Source: Mollicutes bacterium (GTDB lineage Bacteria > Bacillota_I > Bacilli_A > Izemoplasmatales > Izemoplasmataceae). From it: 13,578 bases of DNA. The position numbers were made by a program, and so were the translations under genes. The stretch is taken from assembly GCA_003551405.1 (NCBI GenBank), contig PUMO01000072.1:1-13578 (forward strand), written 5' to 3'. The notes under the pieces are model-generated. The model saw nothing but the letters and a program-made list of their open reading frames with translations. It made no database searches and was not told where the DNA came from. Positions 6,884 through 12,807 of this stretch are shown here, piece by piece. Numbering within the stretch: the first letter of the stretch is position 1; each line of letters opens with the position of its first letter.

Positions 6884-8014
6884 TTATTTTGTCGGTTTTT
6901 CACCGAAGTATTGATAGAACCTGGTTTTGATGCGTCCGTTAAACAATACACGTGTTTTATCGGCACGTTTTTTGACCGTCCGTTCAAACCCTACGTATGG
7001 GGTTAATAAATAATACGAATTTTTCGTGTATTTACGGATGACATCCCCTAAATCCTTATAAAGTAAATCCACTTCTTTTTGTTCCTTGCCAAGTCTATTT
7101 CCATAAGGCGGATTGCTGATTACAACGCCATGATCAAGTGAAAAATCAAGGAGACGGAAATCCGATACCTGAAAATGAATGTCTTCATATACCCCAGCTT
7201 CCATAGCATTTTCCTTTGCAATTTCAATCATGTCATGTTGAATGTCAGAAGCATAAATATGCAACGGGGTTTCGTGATCAATGGACTGAAGGGCTTCTTT
7301 GCGGACTGTTTTACTGAGTTTTTGATCAATAAACACGAACTGTTCATACGCAAAATCACGGTTCAGTCCAGGGGCGATATTTTTAGCGATCATCGCCGCT
7401 TCAATTGGAATGGTTCCACTGCCGCAAAAAGGATCCACTAGGATGCGCGAACGGTTATAAAATGACAGTTCAATCATACTTGCGGCGAGCGTTTCCTTGA
7501 TTGGCGCTTCACCTTGATCAAGGCGGTAACCTCGCTTATGAAGGGCTTCACCAGATGTATCCAGCCACGCTTCAGCATGGTCTTCGAGTATCGTAATGAG
7601 AATATCATATTGTGGGCCTTGTTCTTTGAATGTTTCATAAGGATAGACATTTTCCATTGATTGAATCAGCGCTTTTTTACTGATTTTTTGGATGTCACGT
7701 AAAGAATAAAGTGTTGATTTTACGCTATTTGCATTGACAATGAACTGTCCGTTTTTTTGTAAATAATCAGAAAAATTTACGTGACTGACTAAGTCAAACA
7801 ATGCATCAAACGTCAATGCTTGCGCACTGTTTAAAACAATATAGACGTGTTCAGCCGTTCTCAACCACAGATTGGCTTTTGCCATCCCTTGATTGTTCGC
7901 TTTAAAATAGACCCGTCCGTTCATGGTTTTAATGATTTCTAGGTTAAGATTTGCTATTTCACGTTTTAGTGTTGCTTCTAGACCAAACGCAGTGGTCGCG
8001 ACACAAGTATGCAT
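6884..8014 (-). CDS. THUMP-domain rRNA guanine-N2 methyltransferase (RlmL/YpsC family)
   Basis: This 376-residue SAM-dependent RNA methyltransferase is of the YpsC/RlmL-N type, whose E. coli relative makes m2G2445 in 23S rRNA. The N-terminal ferredoxin-like/THUMP region spans roughly residues 1-155 (FGLEATLKREI...GRVYFK...LWLRTAEHVYIVL). A Rossmann methyltransferase domain follows, with the RGYRLDQGEAPIKETLAA block, SAM motif DPFCGSGTIPIEAA from residue 194 and catalytic motif ISNPPYGNRLG with NPPY at 301-304. The length matches single-domain Bacillota homologues, not the fused E. coli RlmKL. An AAAGGA site lies about 8 nt before the ATG. It is followed by the MATE gene and is divergent from the sigma factor gene. 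The rRNA target position in this organism is inferred from the family only. Confidence 0.92.
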   Translation of the reverse strand: MHTCVATTAFGLEATLKREIANLNLEIIKTMNGRVYFKANNQGMAKANLWLRTAEHVYIVLNSAQALTFDALFDLVSHVNFSDYLQKNGQFIVNANSVKSTLYSLRDIQKISKKALIQSMENVYPYETFKEQGPQYDILITILEDHAEAWLDTSGEALHKRGYRLDQGEAPIKETLAASMIELSFYNRSRILVDPFCGSGTIPIEAAMIAKNIAPGLNRDFAYEQFVFIDQKLSKTVRKEALQSIDHETPLHIYASDIQHDMIEIAKENAMEAGVYEDIHFQVSDFRLLDFSLDHGVVISNPPYGNRLGKEQKEVDLLYKDLGDVIRKYTKNSYYLLTPYVGFERTVKKRADKTRVLFNGRIKTRFYQYFGEKPTK

Positions 8015-8056
8015 ACAATCATTCCTTTGTTAGTTGCTTTTTTATGATATCATTAA

Positions 8057-8084
8057 ATTATTAAAAAATATTGAAATATGCCAA
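8057..8084 (-). promoter_or_regulatory. Possible promoter of rlmL-MATE
   Basis: On the minus strand, TTGGCA (8079-8084), a 16-bp spacer and AATAAT (8057-8062) resemble a sigma-A promoter, each box matching five of six bases. The region is very AT-rich, so chance matches are likely. Confidence 0.35.
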
Positions 8085-8122
8085 TAAAAACAGCATGAAC
8101 GTTGTTTTATTAATGAACCGTG

Positions 8123-8130
8123 AAAGGGGG
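8123..8130 (+). promoter_or_regulatory. Ribosome binding site deciding the sigma factor start
   Basis: AAAGGGGG lies 7 nt before the GTG at 8138. A GTG at 8120 in the same frame lies upstream of this site, so it is not the likely start. Confidence 0.7.
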
Positions 8131-8137
8131 CATCTCG

Positions 8138-8665
8138 GTGAACCTGGACAAACTTGTCAAACGTTTTAAATCGGGGGATGAAAAAGCGTTTGATGCACTT
8201 TACGATGCGACCAAAACCCCAGTGTATTACACAATTTTGCGCATTACTAAGGATCAATCGTTAAGTGAAGATATCATGCAAGAGACATATATGCAAATGA
8301 TTCAAAAGATTGATCAGTATGAAGCTAAGGGGCAATTTCTTGCCTGGATTAAAACCATTGCGAAAAATAAAGCATTGAACAAGATTAAGGCACGCAGTAA
8401 AGAAACCCCTGCGGATACCAGTGCACCTGAGTGGCGAATAAGTGCCAAAACATCGAAAAGTGATGCGCAATATCGTTTGGAAAAAATGTTAAAAATTTTA
8501 GATGAAGAGGCCCAGTTTATTGTGGTGCGTCACGTGTTATTGAACGAAACTTTCAAAAGTATCGCCGAATATTTGGATAAACCTCTGGGTACTGTATTAT
8601 GGAAATACCGTGAGTCGTTAAAAAAAATGAAAAGAGAGGATGGTGGCGATGAAAAAACGGATTAA
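8138..8665 (+). CDS. ECF-type RNA polymerase sigma factor
   Basis: This 175-residue protein has the two-domain layout of extracytoplasmic-function sigma factors. Region sigma2 covers about residues 5-85 (LVKRFKSGDEKAFDALYD...SEDIMQETYMQMIQKIDQYE...FLAWIKTIAKNKALNKIK). A polar linker follows, then region sigma4 at about 113-165 with a helix-turn-helix (LLNETFKSIAEYLDKPLGTVLWKYRESLKKM). It would direct RNA polymerase to a small set of promoters when released from its inhibitor. The last 17 bp overlap the start of the next gene, which encodes a membrane protein with an RsgI-like domain, the expected anti-sigma partner. No clear autoregulated ECF promoter was found upstream. The start is the GTG with the good ribosome binding site, and homologues also usually begin near this LVKRF segment. 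Confidence 0.88.
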   Translation: MNLDKLVKRFKSGDEKAFDALYDATKTPVYYTILRITKDQSLSEDIMQETYMQMIQKIDQYEAKGQFLAWIKTIAKNKALNKIKARSKETPADTSAPEWRISAKTSKSDAQYRLEKMLKILDEEAQFIVVRHVLLNETFKSIAEYLDKPLGTVLWKYRESLKKMKREDGGDEKTD

Positions 8666-9452
8666 AGATTTGGCGGACCAAGGCGTCCCTGATTTTAAAG
8701 ACGATATTAAATCATCTGACACCTACCTAACGTTTATGGCTGAAAGGCAAAGTGAAACGCGTTCATGGCGTTTCAATCCGAATAAAGCCTTTAGTGGCCT
8801 TGCGGCAGCTATGGTAATTCTACTGGCTTTCATATTGTTTCCAACGCAGGAAACATCCACTCAATCTTCAACACTATATTTTGAAATCAATCCATCGTTC
8901 ATGATTGAACTCGATGACGCCGACACTGTAAGCGATGTGGATGGACTCAATCCGGATGGTAACGCCATCGTTGACACATCCATGATTGGCACGCCTTTTG
9001 AAGACGCCATGGACACACTCATTGACAATGCACTTGACAATGATTTAATTGATACTGAGCGTTCCGATTTGCTTTATGATGTGCTCAGTGAAAACGATGA
9101 ATTAAAAGACCGGCATCTAGCGCTTGTTGAAAGCAAACTCTCAGACATTCAAGAATCAAAACTGCCAAGCATGACCATGCATCGGGGCATTGGTGGTGCG
9201 CCGACTGAAGCCGAACAAGAGATTGTTGATACATATGATATTGGTCTCATGCATGCGCGATTAATTGGACGGATCATGAGTGAAGATGAAACCAAAACCA
9301 TTGAAGACCTTGTAGACAAAAGTATGCCTGAACTTATGAATGAACTGGATGAGGGCATGATGCCCGGACAAAACAATGGACCGCGTCATCCGTTTGATGA
9401 TGAAGACTTTCCGCCCCGTGGCGGCGATAACGGTGGCCCACCGCATGAATAA
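8649..9452 (+). CDS. Membrane anti-sigma factor candidate with RsgI-like outer domain
   Basis: This 267-residue protein has about 46 cytoplasmic residues, a single transmembrane segment at about 48-65 (FSGLAAAMVILLAFILF) and a long outer part. Directly after the membrane, STLYFEINPSFMIELDDADTVSDVDGLNPDG...GTPFEDAMDTLIDNAL closely follows the pattern of the RsgI middle domain (xxxDINPSIEL...VxxLNxDG...G.xxxEAL..L). Asn81-Pro82 sits where RsgI-type domains are, as I recall, cut by autoproteolysis. A helical, acidic region and a disordered Pro/Gly-rich tail (from about 238) follow. Overlap with the sigma gene implies coupled translation and a sigma/anti-sigma pair. The short N-terminus has no obvious zinc-binding anti-sigma motif, so how it holds the sigma factor is unclear. 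The ATG at 8649 is preferred over the ATG at 8640, because AGAGG lies 9 nt before the former but touches the latter. Confidence 0.75.
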   Translation: MKKRIKDLADQGVPDFKDDIKSSDTYLTFMAERQSETRSWRFNPNKAFSGLAAAMVILLAFILFPTQETSTQSSTLYFEINPSFMIELDDADTVSDVDGLNPDGNAIVDTSMIGTPFEDAMDTLIDNALDNDLIDTERSDLLYDVLSENDELKDRHLALVESKLSDIQESKLPSMTMHRGIGGAPTEAEQEIVDTYDIGLMHARLIGRIMSEDETKTIEDLVDKSMPELMNELDEGMMPGQNNGPRHPFDDEDFPPRGGDNGGPPHE

Positions 9453-9479
9453 AGTGCAGCTTTGCGCTGCACTTTTATT
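9451..9479. terminator. Bidirectional terminator between anti-sigma and SDR genes
   Basis: AAAGTGCAGC (9451-9460) pairs with GCTGCACTTT (9466-9475) across a 5-nt loop, with a T-rich run to the right and A residues to the left. It overlaps the stop codons of both convergent genes. Confidence 0.85.
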
Positions 9480-10296
9480 TTAAATTGAGTTGTCGCATGC
9501 TAATTGTATATAACTCTTGACTGTCATGAACGTTAACAATCGATGAAAAGGATGCAGGTTTGGCATCGTAAAAATATAAGGCGTCTTTGTCCACCGTTTG
9601 CCCATAAATTAAATATAGATACGTCTTGGTTGCTTCACGGGGTGTGAACCCTTTACGTGTGAATAAACGCCATAAAAACGCATAAAGCAAAGAAGTGTCT
9701 TTCGTTCCGATTTCTGTTTTCACACGCCCTGGATGCACCGTGAAAACATTGATATCCGGATGATACTTCTCTTTAAGTATCTGTGCAATCATCAAGTTAT
9801 AAAGTTTGGTCCGCGTATAACTTCTTACAGCGTGATACTTTTTAAGAGCCTGAAGATCGTGTTTATCGAAGGCAGCCTTTTTATGTGCTCCGCTTGAAGT
9901 AGTAATGATGGTTCCTTTACGTTTTCTTAAGAGCGGTTCAAGACGATGGGAAAAATAAAGCGGCATCAAATGATTGACCTGATACTGAAGCTCAAAACCA
10001 TCCGTACTCATACGCTTATACTTGGGGACTATCGCCGCGTTATTAATTAAAACATCAATACCAAACGGAAAATCATCGGTTATACGGTTGATGACTTCAT
10101 TTACAGTAGCCATGTCTGAGAGGTCAGCCTGATAAAGATGAAGATTTTCCTCATAGTCTTCAAGGGTGTTTTTTAAACGGTCAAGCTTATCGGAGCTGCG
10201 GCCAACACCTATTACTTTCTCACCCTTTTCACACAATACTTCCACTAATGCGCGGCCAACACCACTTGTCACACCTGTGATAACAATTGTTTTCAT
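9475..10296 (-). CDS. Short-chain dehydrogenase/reductase, retinol-dehydrogenase-like, function unknown
   Basis: This 273-residue SDR has a Rossmann fold with TGVTSGVG at residues 7-14, the NNAA motif at 85-88, Ser134/Ser135 (ITTSSGAH) and the YxxxK pair Tyr160/Lys164 (SYTRTK). Arg33 after the second strand (GVGRSS) suggests NADP(H) preference. The HPGRVKTEI block and C-terminal extension resemble retinol-dehydrogenase/WWOX-like SDRs, a broad group whose substrates cannot be read from sequence. The start chosen is the ATG at 10296. Upstream codons in frame lead only to a TTG, and there is no ribosome binding site in front. Instead, the stop of a 30-codon ORF lies 1 nt upstream, so ribosomes probably reinitiate from it. 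The stop codon lies inside the shared terminator. Confidence 0.85.
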   Translation of the reverse strand: MKTIVITGVTSGVGRALVEVLCEKGEKVIGVGRSSDKLDRLKNTLEDYEENLHLYQADLSDMATVNEVINRITDDFPFGIDVLINNAAIVPKYKRMSTDGFELQYQVNHLMPLYFSHRLEPLLRKRKGTIITTSSGAHKKAAFDKHDLQALKKYHAVRSYTRTKLYNLMIAQILKEKYHPDINVFTVHPGRVKTEIGTKDTSLLYAFLWRLFTRKGFTPREATKTYLYLIYGQTVDKDALYFYDAKPASFSSIVNVHDSQELYTISMRQLNLK

Positions 10297-10297
10297 A

Positions 10298-10390
10298 TTA
10301 AGCGAACGCCAAATATGCAAGCATAATTAAGACAACCAACATCACCAAGAAGGTGATTTTTTTAATGAGACCATAACGTTTAACCATCAT
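10298..10390 (-). CDS. 30-residue single-pass membrane microprotein
   Basis: The short ORF encodes MMVKRYGLIKKITFLVMLVVLIMLAYLAFA: a basic N-terminus (KRYGLIKK) followed by about 18 hydrophobic residues, as expected for a positive-inside single helix. AGGGAG at 10398-10403 lies 7 nt before the ATG, and a plausible promoter is further upstream. Its TAA is separated by one base from the SDR start, which lacks its own ribosome binding site. It could be a real small membrane protein that anchors or regulates the SDR, or a leader ORF whose translation drives SDR expression. No family is recognised. Its small size means chance cannot be excluded, but start signal, hydrophobic pattern and junction agree. 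Confidence 0.65.
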   Translation of the reverse strand: MMVKRYGLIKKITFLVMLVVLIMLAYLAFA

Positions 10391-10418
10391 TCCAACACTC
10401 CCTATGTACGTCATCAAC

Positions 10419-10447
10419 AGTATATCAAATTAAACACTACATTTCAG
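10419..10447 (-). promoter_or_regulatory. Likely promoter of microprotein-SDR operon
   Basis: On the minus strand, CTGAAA (10442-10447, four of six), a 17-bp spacer and TATACT (10419-10424, five of six) form a plausible sigma-A promoter. It lies just after the tRNA terminator and about 30 nt before the microprotein start. Confidence 0.5.
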
Positions 10448-10457
10448 TACATGCAAT

Positions 10458-10483
10458 AAAAAAAGACACATCAATCGTGTGTC
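10458..10483 (-). terminator. Terminator of the tRNA-Thr gene
   Basis: Read leftward, GACACA pairs with TGTGTC (10478-10483 and 10465-10470) across a 7-nt loop, followed by seven T residues (10464 down to 10458). It lies 16 nt beyond the CCA end of the tRNA. Confidence 0.75.
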
Positions 10484-10498
10484 CTTAACAAATTTAAA

Positions 10499-10575
10499 TG
10501 GTGCCGCTTGCCGGACTCGAACCAGCAACCTCTTCCTTACCATGGAATTGCTCTACCGATTGGAGCTAAAGCGGC
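10499..10575 (-). tRNA. tRNA-Thr (anticodon GGT)
   Basis: This is a complete 77-nt cloverleaf including an encoded CCA. The acceptor stem GCCGCTT/AAGCGGC is perfect (7 bp), the D stem is GCTC/GAGC, the T arm is GCTGG-TTCGAGT-CCGGC (one G-T pair) and the discriminator base is A. The anticodon loop ATGGTAA has T33 followed by GGT, which reads ACC and ACT threonine codons. The first anticodon-stem pair (27-43) is A-G, not a Watson-Crick pair; the other four pair normally. It is transcribed alone, from its own promoter and with its own terminator. Confidence 0.92.
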
Positions 10576-10592
10576 GGATTAAAACCTATATT

Positions 10593-10621
10593 ATTCTAAC
10601 ACGTTTCTCAGTACGCGGCAA
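10593..10621 (-). promoter_or_regulatory. Promoter of tRNA-Thr
   Basis: On the minus strand, TTGCCG (10616-10621), a 17-bp spacer and TAGAAT (10593-10598), preceded by TGT, form an extended -10 promoter. Transcription would start about 10 nt before the mature tRNA 5' end. Confidence 0.55.
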
Positions 10622-10649
10622 GTCAAAAAAATAAAAAGTTCCACAAGTG

Positions 10650-10672
10650 AAAAACGTCTTAAATAAGACGTT
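10650..10672 (-). terminator. Terminator of the Rieske gene
   Basis: Read leftward, AACGTCTT (10665-10672) pairs with AAGACGTT (10653-10660) around ATTT, followed by a short T run. The stem starts inside the TAA stop of the Rieske gene. AAGACGTT is repeated at 10674-10681, so an alternative pairing exists. The T run is short, so strength is uncertain. Confidence 0.6.
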
Positions 10673-11000
10673 AAGACGTTTTCACATAAACTTTTTCACC
10701 GTAAACAGCGGTTGGATAGGTCGTCGAACGTTTCGTTGGCATTTTCAAAAACAACAAGCGCGCTTTTTCTTTCACCGACCCATCTTTGATATCAATCCGG
10801 GCTTGATGCGCCTTACATGTCACAATGCCTGCTTCATCCAGCGTCCCTTTGTAAAGGGATGCTTTCATATGGGGACATAGGTCATGGATTGCATAGACTT
10901 GATCATTCACATAGGCCAACAATATGGCAATCCCTTCCACATGGACACGCATTTTTCCCTGTTCTTTGAGCACGTCCACATCACAAACATACGTTTCCAT
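10671..11000 (-). CDS. Stand-alone Rieske [2Fe-2S] domain protein
   Basis: This 109-residue protein consists of one Rieske domain. The cluster ligands are Cys42 and His44 (LCPHMKAS) and Cys62 and His65 (TCKAHQAR), in the CxH-x17-CxxH pattern. The C-terminus ends in beta strands (GEKVYVKTS). Such small soluble Rieske proteins carry electrons, like Rieske-type ferredoxins or NirD-like subunits. No oxygenase, nitrite reductase or ferredoxin reductase gene is adjacent, so the partner is unknown. The start is the ATG at 11000 with AAAGGGTG 5 nt before it. An in-frame ATG nine codons upstream at 11027 has no ribosome binding site. A possible extended -10 box (TGTTATGAT) ends near 11023. It diverges from the kinase gene. 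Confidence 0.85.
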   Translation of the reverse strand: METYVCDVDVLKEQGKMRVHVEGIAILLAYVNDQVYAIHDLCPHMKASLYKGTLDEAGIVTCKAHQARIDIKDGSVKEKARLLFLKMPTKRSTTYPTAVYGEKVYVKTS

Positions 11001-11056
11001 TCTTTCACCCTTTCTTAATTTAATCATAACACATATTTAAAGTGGGTGATTCACTC

Positions 11057-11084
11057 TTGAAAAAAACGGTAACATTGATATAAT
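11057..11084 (+). promoter_or_regulatory. Promoter of the TGS-kinase gene
   Basis: TTGAAA (11057-11062, five of six), a 16-bp spacer and a perfect TATAAT (11079-11084) lie about 35 nt upstream of the kinase ribosome binding site. Confidence 0.65.
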
Positions 11085-11125
11085 GATATGATATCCATTT
11101 TGTGACAATCGAAAGGAGCCCCCTT

Positions 11126-12766
11126 ATGTTTACAGTAAAAGTTAACGGCCAAAGGAAAACCTTCAACGAAAGGGTCCGTTTAATGGATTTGATTGAAGAC
11201 AACGAACACCGTTATTTTATCGCACGCGTCAACAACCGTTTGCGTGAGCTTCACTATGAAATCGATTTTGACGCTGATGTTGAATTTCTCGACACTACCC
11301 ACAGCGAAGCCATTTTTGCCTATGAGGCTTCGCTTAGGTACCTTGTTTCCATGGCGTTTTTAAAACGCTATCCCCAGTATGAATTCAAATTTAACTATTC
11401 GCTTTCACGCAGTGTGTTTTGCCATATTACCAATTTGGACAAAGATGACGACCTCGGTGAAATCATGCGGACCCTTCAAGAAGAGATGCAGTGTCTGATT
11501 GATAAGGATTTACCAATCACACGTCTTGAGATGAGCAAGGACGAAGCCATTGAATTTTATGAAAAACACAATTATCAAGATAAAATCGATGTCATTAAGT
11601 TCCGTCCTGAAGATACGGTCCACTTCTATCAATGCGGAAACTATATCAACTATATGTATGCCTTGATGGTGCCTTCTACAGGGTATTTAAAAGACTTTAA
11701 ACTCCGACAATACCCACCAGGGTTCCTCATTCAATACCCGCGCGCTGAAGTGGGCGGTGTGATTCCACCCTTTGAAGATGCGCCCACATATGGACGCACC
11801 CTGCGGGACGCAAACCGCTGGGCCGAACGCATTGATGCTGGCACCATCGCAAAAATCAATCGTCACGCCAATAAGGAAACGGTCAATGATTTTGTACAAA
11901 TGAACGAATCCCATCACAACCAAATGCTTGCGGAAATTGGTGAAACCATTAAGAGAAATTCTGATGATATCCGTTTAATCGCAATAGCGGGACCATCTTC
12001 AAGCGGGAAAACAACATTTTCGAACCGCTTGCGCATTGAACTCATGACCAAAGGCCTCAAACCAGTAATGATCTCACTTGATGATTATTACCTTGACCGC
12101 GACAAAATTGAACCCGATGAGAACGGTCAAATCGATCTTGAACACATCAACACACTGGATATTGAGCTGTTTAACCAAAACATGCTTGACCTCATCCAAG
12201 GCAAAGCAGTCAGTATTCCAAAATTTGACTTTATGGAAAAAAAGCGGAACGGCTATAAAAAATTACGCATTGATGCGAACACACCGATTATCATCGAAGG
12301 CATCCATGCCCTCAACGAAACACTTACTGAGCTGATTCCGCATCACCAAAAATATAAAATCTTTATTTCACCACAACTCCAGATCAACATCGATTATCAA
12401 AACCCAATCTCCATTACCAACTTACGTCTGCTCCGCCGGATAGTCCGTGATAAAAAATTCCGCAACGCCCCCGCCTCAAAGACCATCGACATGTGGCCAA
12501 GTGTCAGGCGCGGTGAGTTTAAATGGATTTACCCACATCAAGAAGGGGCGGACTACATCTATAATTCCGGCCTTGCTTATGAACTTGGTGTCATGAAAAA
12601 GTACGCGCTTGACACATTAATGGAAATTCCAAGAGAAAGCGAACATTTCATTACCGCCAACCGGCTGATCAAATTTTTGAAATACTTTAAGGATATTGAT
12701 GACGCTTACGTTCCAAACAATTCACTGCTTAGGGAGTTTATTGGCGGGTCCTTTTTCGAAGATTAA
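11126..12766 (+). CDS. TGS/ThrRS-like/uridine kinase-like fusion nucleoside kinase
   Basis: This 546-residue cytosolic protein has three parts. Residues 1-55 form a TGS-like domain (VKVNGQRKTF...YFIARVNNRL). Residues about 58-210 resemble the threonyl-tRNA synthetase second N-terminal domain: HSEAIFAYEASL near 59, and CGNYINYMYALMVPSTGYLKDFKL at 170-193, matching the synthetase CRGPH...STGxIKxFKL block. Residues about 283-520 form a P-loop kinase of the uridine kinase/phosphoribulokinase group, with Walker A GPSSSGKT at 289-296, SLDDYY with Asp319-Asp320, DLEHINTLD, EGIHALN and the RRIVRDKKFR segment. It probably phosphorylates a nucleoside or similar small molecule with ATP; the substrate is not certain. 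AAGGAG lies 7 nt before the ATG at 11126, so an upstream in-frame GTG at 11102 is rejected. It is single-gene with its own promoter and terminator. Confidence 0.88.
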   Translation: MFTVKVNGQRKTFNERVRLMDLIEDNEHRYFIARVNNRLRELHYEIDFDADVEFLDTTHSEAIFAYEASLRYLVSMAFLKRYPQYEFKFNYSLSRSVFCHITNLDKDDDLGEIMRTLQEEMQCLIDKDLPITRLEMSKDEAIEFYEKHNYQDKIDVIKFRPEDTVHFYQCGNYINYMYALMVPSTGYLKDFKLRQYPPGFLIQYPRAEVGGVIPPFEDAPTYGRTLRDANRWAERIDAGTIAKINRHANKETVNDFVQMNESHHNQMLAEIGETIKRNSDDIRLIAIAGPSSSGKTTFSNRLRIELMTKGLKPVMISLDDYYLDRDKIEPDENGQIDLEHINTLDIELFNQNMLDLIQGKAVSIPKFDFMEKKRNGYKKLRIDANTPIIIEGIHALNETLTELIPHHQKYKIFISPQLQINIDYQNPISITNLRLLRRIVRDKKFRNAPASKTIDMWPSVRRGEFKWIYPHQEGADYIYNSGLAYELGVMKKYALDTLMEIPRESEHFITANRLIKFLKYFKDIDDAYVPNNSLLREFIGGSFFED

Positions 12767-12773
12767 TAAAAGG

Positions 12774-12807
12774 GACGTTTATCCAACTTGGATAAACGTC
12801 TTTTTTT
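12774..12807. terminator. Terminator between kinase and GGDEF genes
   Basis: GACGTTTATCC (12774-12784) pairs perfectly with GGATAAACGTC (12790-12800) around AACTT, followed by seven T residues (12801-12807). It serves the rightward kinase gene. The T run overlaps the TAA of the convergent GGDEF gene, and only a few A residues on the left would give a weak leftward U tract. Confidence 0.88.

Noticed and set aside
8083..8111. AT-rich imperfect inverted repeat (AATAAAAACA / TTGTTTTATT) before the sigma gene
   Set aside because: The stem needs a bulge and is almost all A-T. No upstream gene in that direction needs a terminator, so it is more likely compositional.
8096..8122. TGAACG, 17 bp, CGTG resembling an autoregulated ECF promoter for the sigma gene
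   Set aside because: Transcription would begin near 8129, removing the ribosome binding site at 8123-8130 that serves the GTG start. A second TGAACC at 8114 would place its -10 inside the gene.
11001..11027. ATG at 11027 as start of the Rieske gene
   Set aside because: No ribosome binding site precedes it, whereas the ATG at 11000 has AAAGGGTG in front, and the Rieske domain begins after the latter.
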